From Peribacillus glennii (GTDB lineage Bacteria; Bacillota; Bacilli; Bacillales; DSM-1321), in contig NZ_QVTD01000003.1 in assembly GCF_003429105.1 (NCBI RefSeq), positions 558,001-622,000 on the forward strand: 64,000 bases of DNA, in the 5' to 3' direction. A program made the translations under genes and the position numbers. Position 1 is the stretch's first letter; each line of letters starts with the position of its first letter. Positions 62,167-64,000 of this stretch are shown one piece after another. Under the pieces are notes generated by a model. It was not told where the DNA came from. It ran no database searches and was given only the letters and a program-made list of their open reading frames with translations.

Positions 62167-64000
62167 TTAATTTTTCTTTAATGGCCTTCCAACCGAAACG
62201 AAGTGTTTAATGTTTCCATCATCATGGGACACAGGGGTTAAACCAATTTCCATTGAAATCCAATGTCCACCTTTATGCAGCAATCTGTATTGACCATGTC
62301 CGGCATTTCCGGTAGTCAGCATATACTCCCTAAGCTTTTGAAGGCCTGGTAAATCAACTGGATGAACATAATCTTCGATACTTTTGCCAGTGAGTTCCTC
62401 CATAGTGTATCCCAGCACTTTTTCATGCGAAGGGGAAATGTACTGCAATTTTAAATCTTTATCGACTATGCGGACTAAGTCTGTGACATTTTCTGAGATT
62501 AGCCGATAATGATATTCCGTTTGTCTAAGGGCTTCTTCCACTTTCCGCCGTTCCGTTATGTCAACACATGATCCGATTACCTCCACTACCTTGCCGCCGG
62601 ATTTAATCTGGCTGAATACCTCAAGGTAATGAATGCCATTGATTTCTCCTTCATACGTAACGCGCTCGTCCCCATTCCAGGCCCGCTCATAAAATGCAGT
62701 CTTTTCTTTTGCAACTTCATATGGGAGAAACTCAGAAAGCTCCTTGCCTATGACTTCATTGGGAATGAAACCCATCCGATACAATAACTCGCCATCACAT
62801 AAAGTATGAATAAACTTGTTATTTATCTTTTTATATTTTAATATCATCCCCTGTTGTAACCGTACCGTATTGTTTAAATCTTCCCGAGCTTTCCGCAGCA
62901 TTTCATCGGCCCACTGTCTTTCATTCTTATCTTGTGAAATCCCGTTTTGCTCCACAATGGATTCAACTTTATCGATGGCTGCTTGAAGTTCTCCGACGGA
63001 TAAGGGTTTGCTTATTAAATATCCCTGCCCTTCATCACAAAAATACTGCTGCAGGAACACAAGCTGTTCCTTCGTTTCAATTCCTTCTGCTACAACAGTT
63101 AGATTAAGGTTATGAGCCATTGATATGATGGTTTTAACTATTGTTTCATCGTTCGGATTCTTGTATAGTTCCCGGATAAACGACTGGTCTATCTTTAGCG
63201 TGTCAACAGGGAATTGCTTCAAGTAGTTTAACGAACTGAAGCCGGTCCCGAAATCATCTATGCTTATTCGGACACCCAATTTTTTCAGGCCGTGCAACGT
63301 GGTGATCGTGTGTTCAATATCAGCCGAGACACTCTCTGTAATTTCGATTTCCAAACATTGGGGCTCGACCTGGGTTTCTGTTAGGATCCTTTCAATCGAT
63401 GTGACAAAATTGGATTGAACGAACTGTGTAGTTGATATATTAACTGAGATAACAATTGAGAGCCCTTTTTTCATCCATTCTTTAACCTGTCTGCATGCAG
63501 TGTAAAGGGCCCATTCTCCGATTGGCAGTATTAAACCCGTTTCTTCTGCGATCGGAATGAATTCCGCAGGTGATATCATCCCTATTTGAGGATGGAACCA
63601 GCGGATTAATGCTTCCGCTCCGACTATTTTCCCTGATTTCAAACTAACTTTCGGCTGGTAGTGCAGCACAAGTTCATCTCGCTCGACTGCTTTATGAAGA
63701 TCCATTTCCATTGTTAAAGGATCAATGAGAGAGTGTCGTTCTTTCGAATAGAAAAATTCAAATGTGTTCTTGCCTGCTTTTTTAGCTTGATACATGGCTG
63801 TGTCAGCATTCTGTATCAATTTCTCTACAGTCTCTCCGTGATCAGGGAACAAGCTGATACCGATACTTGTAGAACTGAAGACATCATGATTATTCAAACG
63901 AAACGGTACCGAAAGCACTTGAAGAATCCTGGCAGCAATCTTGGATGCAATACTCCTATTTGCTTCTGTCAGAATAATAATGAATTCATCGCCGCCCTGG
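62167..64000 (-). CDS. GGDEF-EAL-PAS-PAS c-di-GMP protein, 5' end outside window
   Basis: About 610 codons are visible and the frame continues off the right edge. At the edge is the GGDEF motif (GGDEFIIIL), then IGISLFPDHGETVEKLIQNADTAMYQAKKAGKN. The EAL domain has GAEALIRW, SVNISTTQF, EIEITESV, IDDFGTGFSSLNYLKQFPVDTLKIDQSFI and VVAEGIETKEQL, all the residues expected of an active phosphodiesterase. Two PAS domains follow (about the last 220 residues), the second with YRLISENVTDLVRIVDKDLKLQYISPSHEKVLGY. Sensor domains at the C-terminus are unusual, since they normally precede GGDEF. Confidence 0.92.
   Translation of the reverse strand, partial: QGGDEFIIILTEANRSIASKIAARILQVLSVPFRLNNHDVFSSTSIGISLFPDHGETVEKLIQNADTAMYQAKKAGKNTFEFFYSKERHSLIDPLTMEMDLHKAVERDELVLHYQPKVSLKSGKIVGAEALIRWFHPQIGMISPAEFIPIAEETGLILPIGEWALYTACRQVKEWMKKGLSIVISVNISTTQFVQSNFVTSIERILTETQVEPQCLEIEITESVSADIEHTITTLHGLKKLGVRISIDDFGTGFSSLNYLKQFPVDTLKIDQSFIRELYKNPNDETIVKTIISMAHNLNLTVVAEGIETKEQLVFLQQYFCDEGQGYLISKPLSVGELQAAIDKVESIVEQNGISQDKNERQWADEMLRKAREDLNNTVRLQQGMILKYKKINNKFIHTLCDGELLYRMGFIPNEVIGKELSEFLPYEVAKEKTAFYERAWNGDERVTYEGEINGIHYLEVFSQIKSGGKVVEVIGSCVDITERRKVEEALRQTEYHYRLISENVTDLVRIVDKDLKLQYISPSHEKVLGYTMEELTGKSIEDYVHPVDLPGLQKLREYMLTTGNAGHGQYRLLHKGGHWISMEIGLTPVSHDDGNIKHFVSVGRPLKKN

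Noticed and set aside
1-64000. CRISPR array, rRNA or tRNA genes
   Set aside because: No regularly spaced 25-40-base repeats and no tRNA or rRNA sequence were noticed on reading.

Overview
The window looks like the chromosome of an aerobic, endospore-forming Bacillaceae (Bacillus/Neobacillus-like). The evidence is low GC, strong AGGAGG-type ribosome binding sites, frequent TTG/GTG starts, a Spo0M gene, cre-like sites and Bacillus-style intrinsic terminators. No rRNA, tRNA or CRISPR array was seen.

1-7.9 kb is accessory DNA. It holds a complete Type II restriction-modification system (EcoRII-like endonuclease, and a C5-methyltransferase fused to an HTH) with a probable self-regulation operator. 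Next to it is a graveyard of broken genes: an HNH nuclease, a DnaB-like helicase and an alpha/beta hydrolase.

8-23.3 kb is a catabolic island. A minus-strand operon (two acyl-CoA dehydrogenases, enoyl-CoA hydratase, CaiB-type CoA transferase, aldehyde dehydrogenase, permease) faces a plus-strand operon (luciferase-like flavin monooxygenase, metallo-beta-lactamase-fold lactonase, flavin-supply genes of which two are decayed). An IclR regulator and a Nudix hydrolase follow. The order suggests monooxygenation, lactone opening, CoA activation and beta-oxidation. The two promoters share an operator-like sequence.

24.6-52 kb is the most interesting part: an apparently sigma-54-controlled regulon. 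Three minus-strand operons each start at a good -24/-12 promoter. (a) cofD-cofC-cofE for coenzyme F420, led by a PCD-like protein. (b) A three-subunit molybdenum hydroxylase, a small barrel protein and a Mer-like (probably F420-dependent) LLM oxidoreductase. (c) About 15 genes: DUF917 and HyuA proteins, a dipeptide-type ABC importer, aminotransferase, flavin reductase, sugar-acid kinase and aldolase, XdhC, MocA and an F420:NADP oxidoreductase. A PAS/AAA+/Fis activator, moeA and a RibU-like ECF substrate-binding protein sit at the upstream end. Repeated TTCTCA boxes lie at enhancer distance from two promoters and in front of the activator gene. No FO synthase (CofG/CofH) is present, so FO must be made elsewhere or imported. 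The substrate is not known; a nitrogen-containing heterocycle is a reasonable guess.

52-64 kb holds a secreted amidase flanked by two copies (one decayed) of a lipoprotein-leader/GNAT segment, a cytosine permease/deaminase pair behind a ykkC-family riboswitch, spo0M with a small membrane-protein ORF, and the 3' part of a GGDEF-EAL-PAS-PAS gene.
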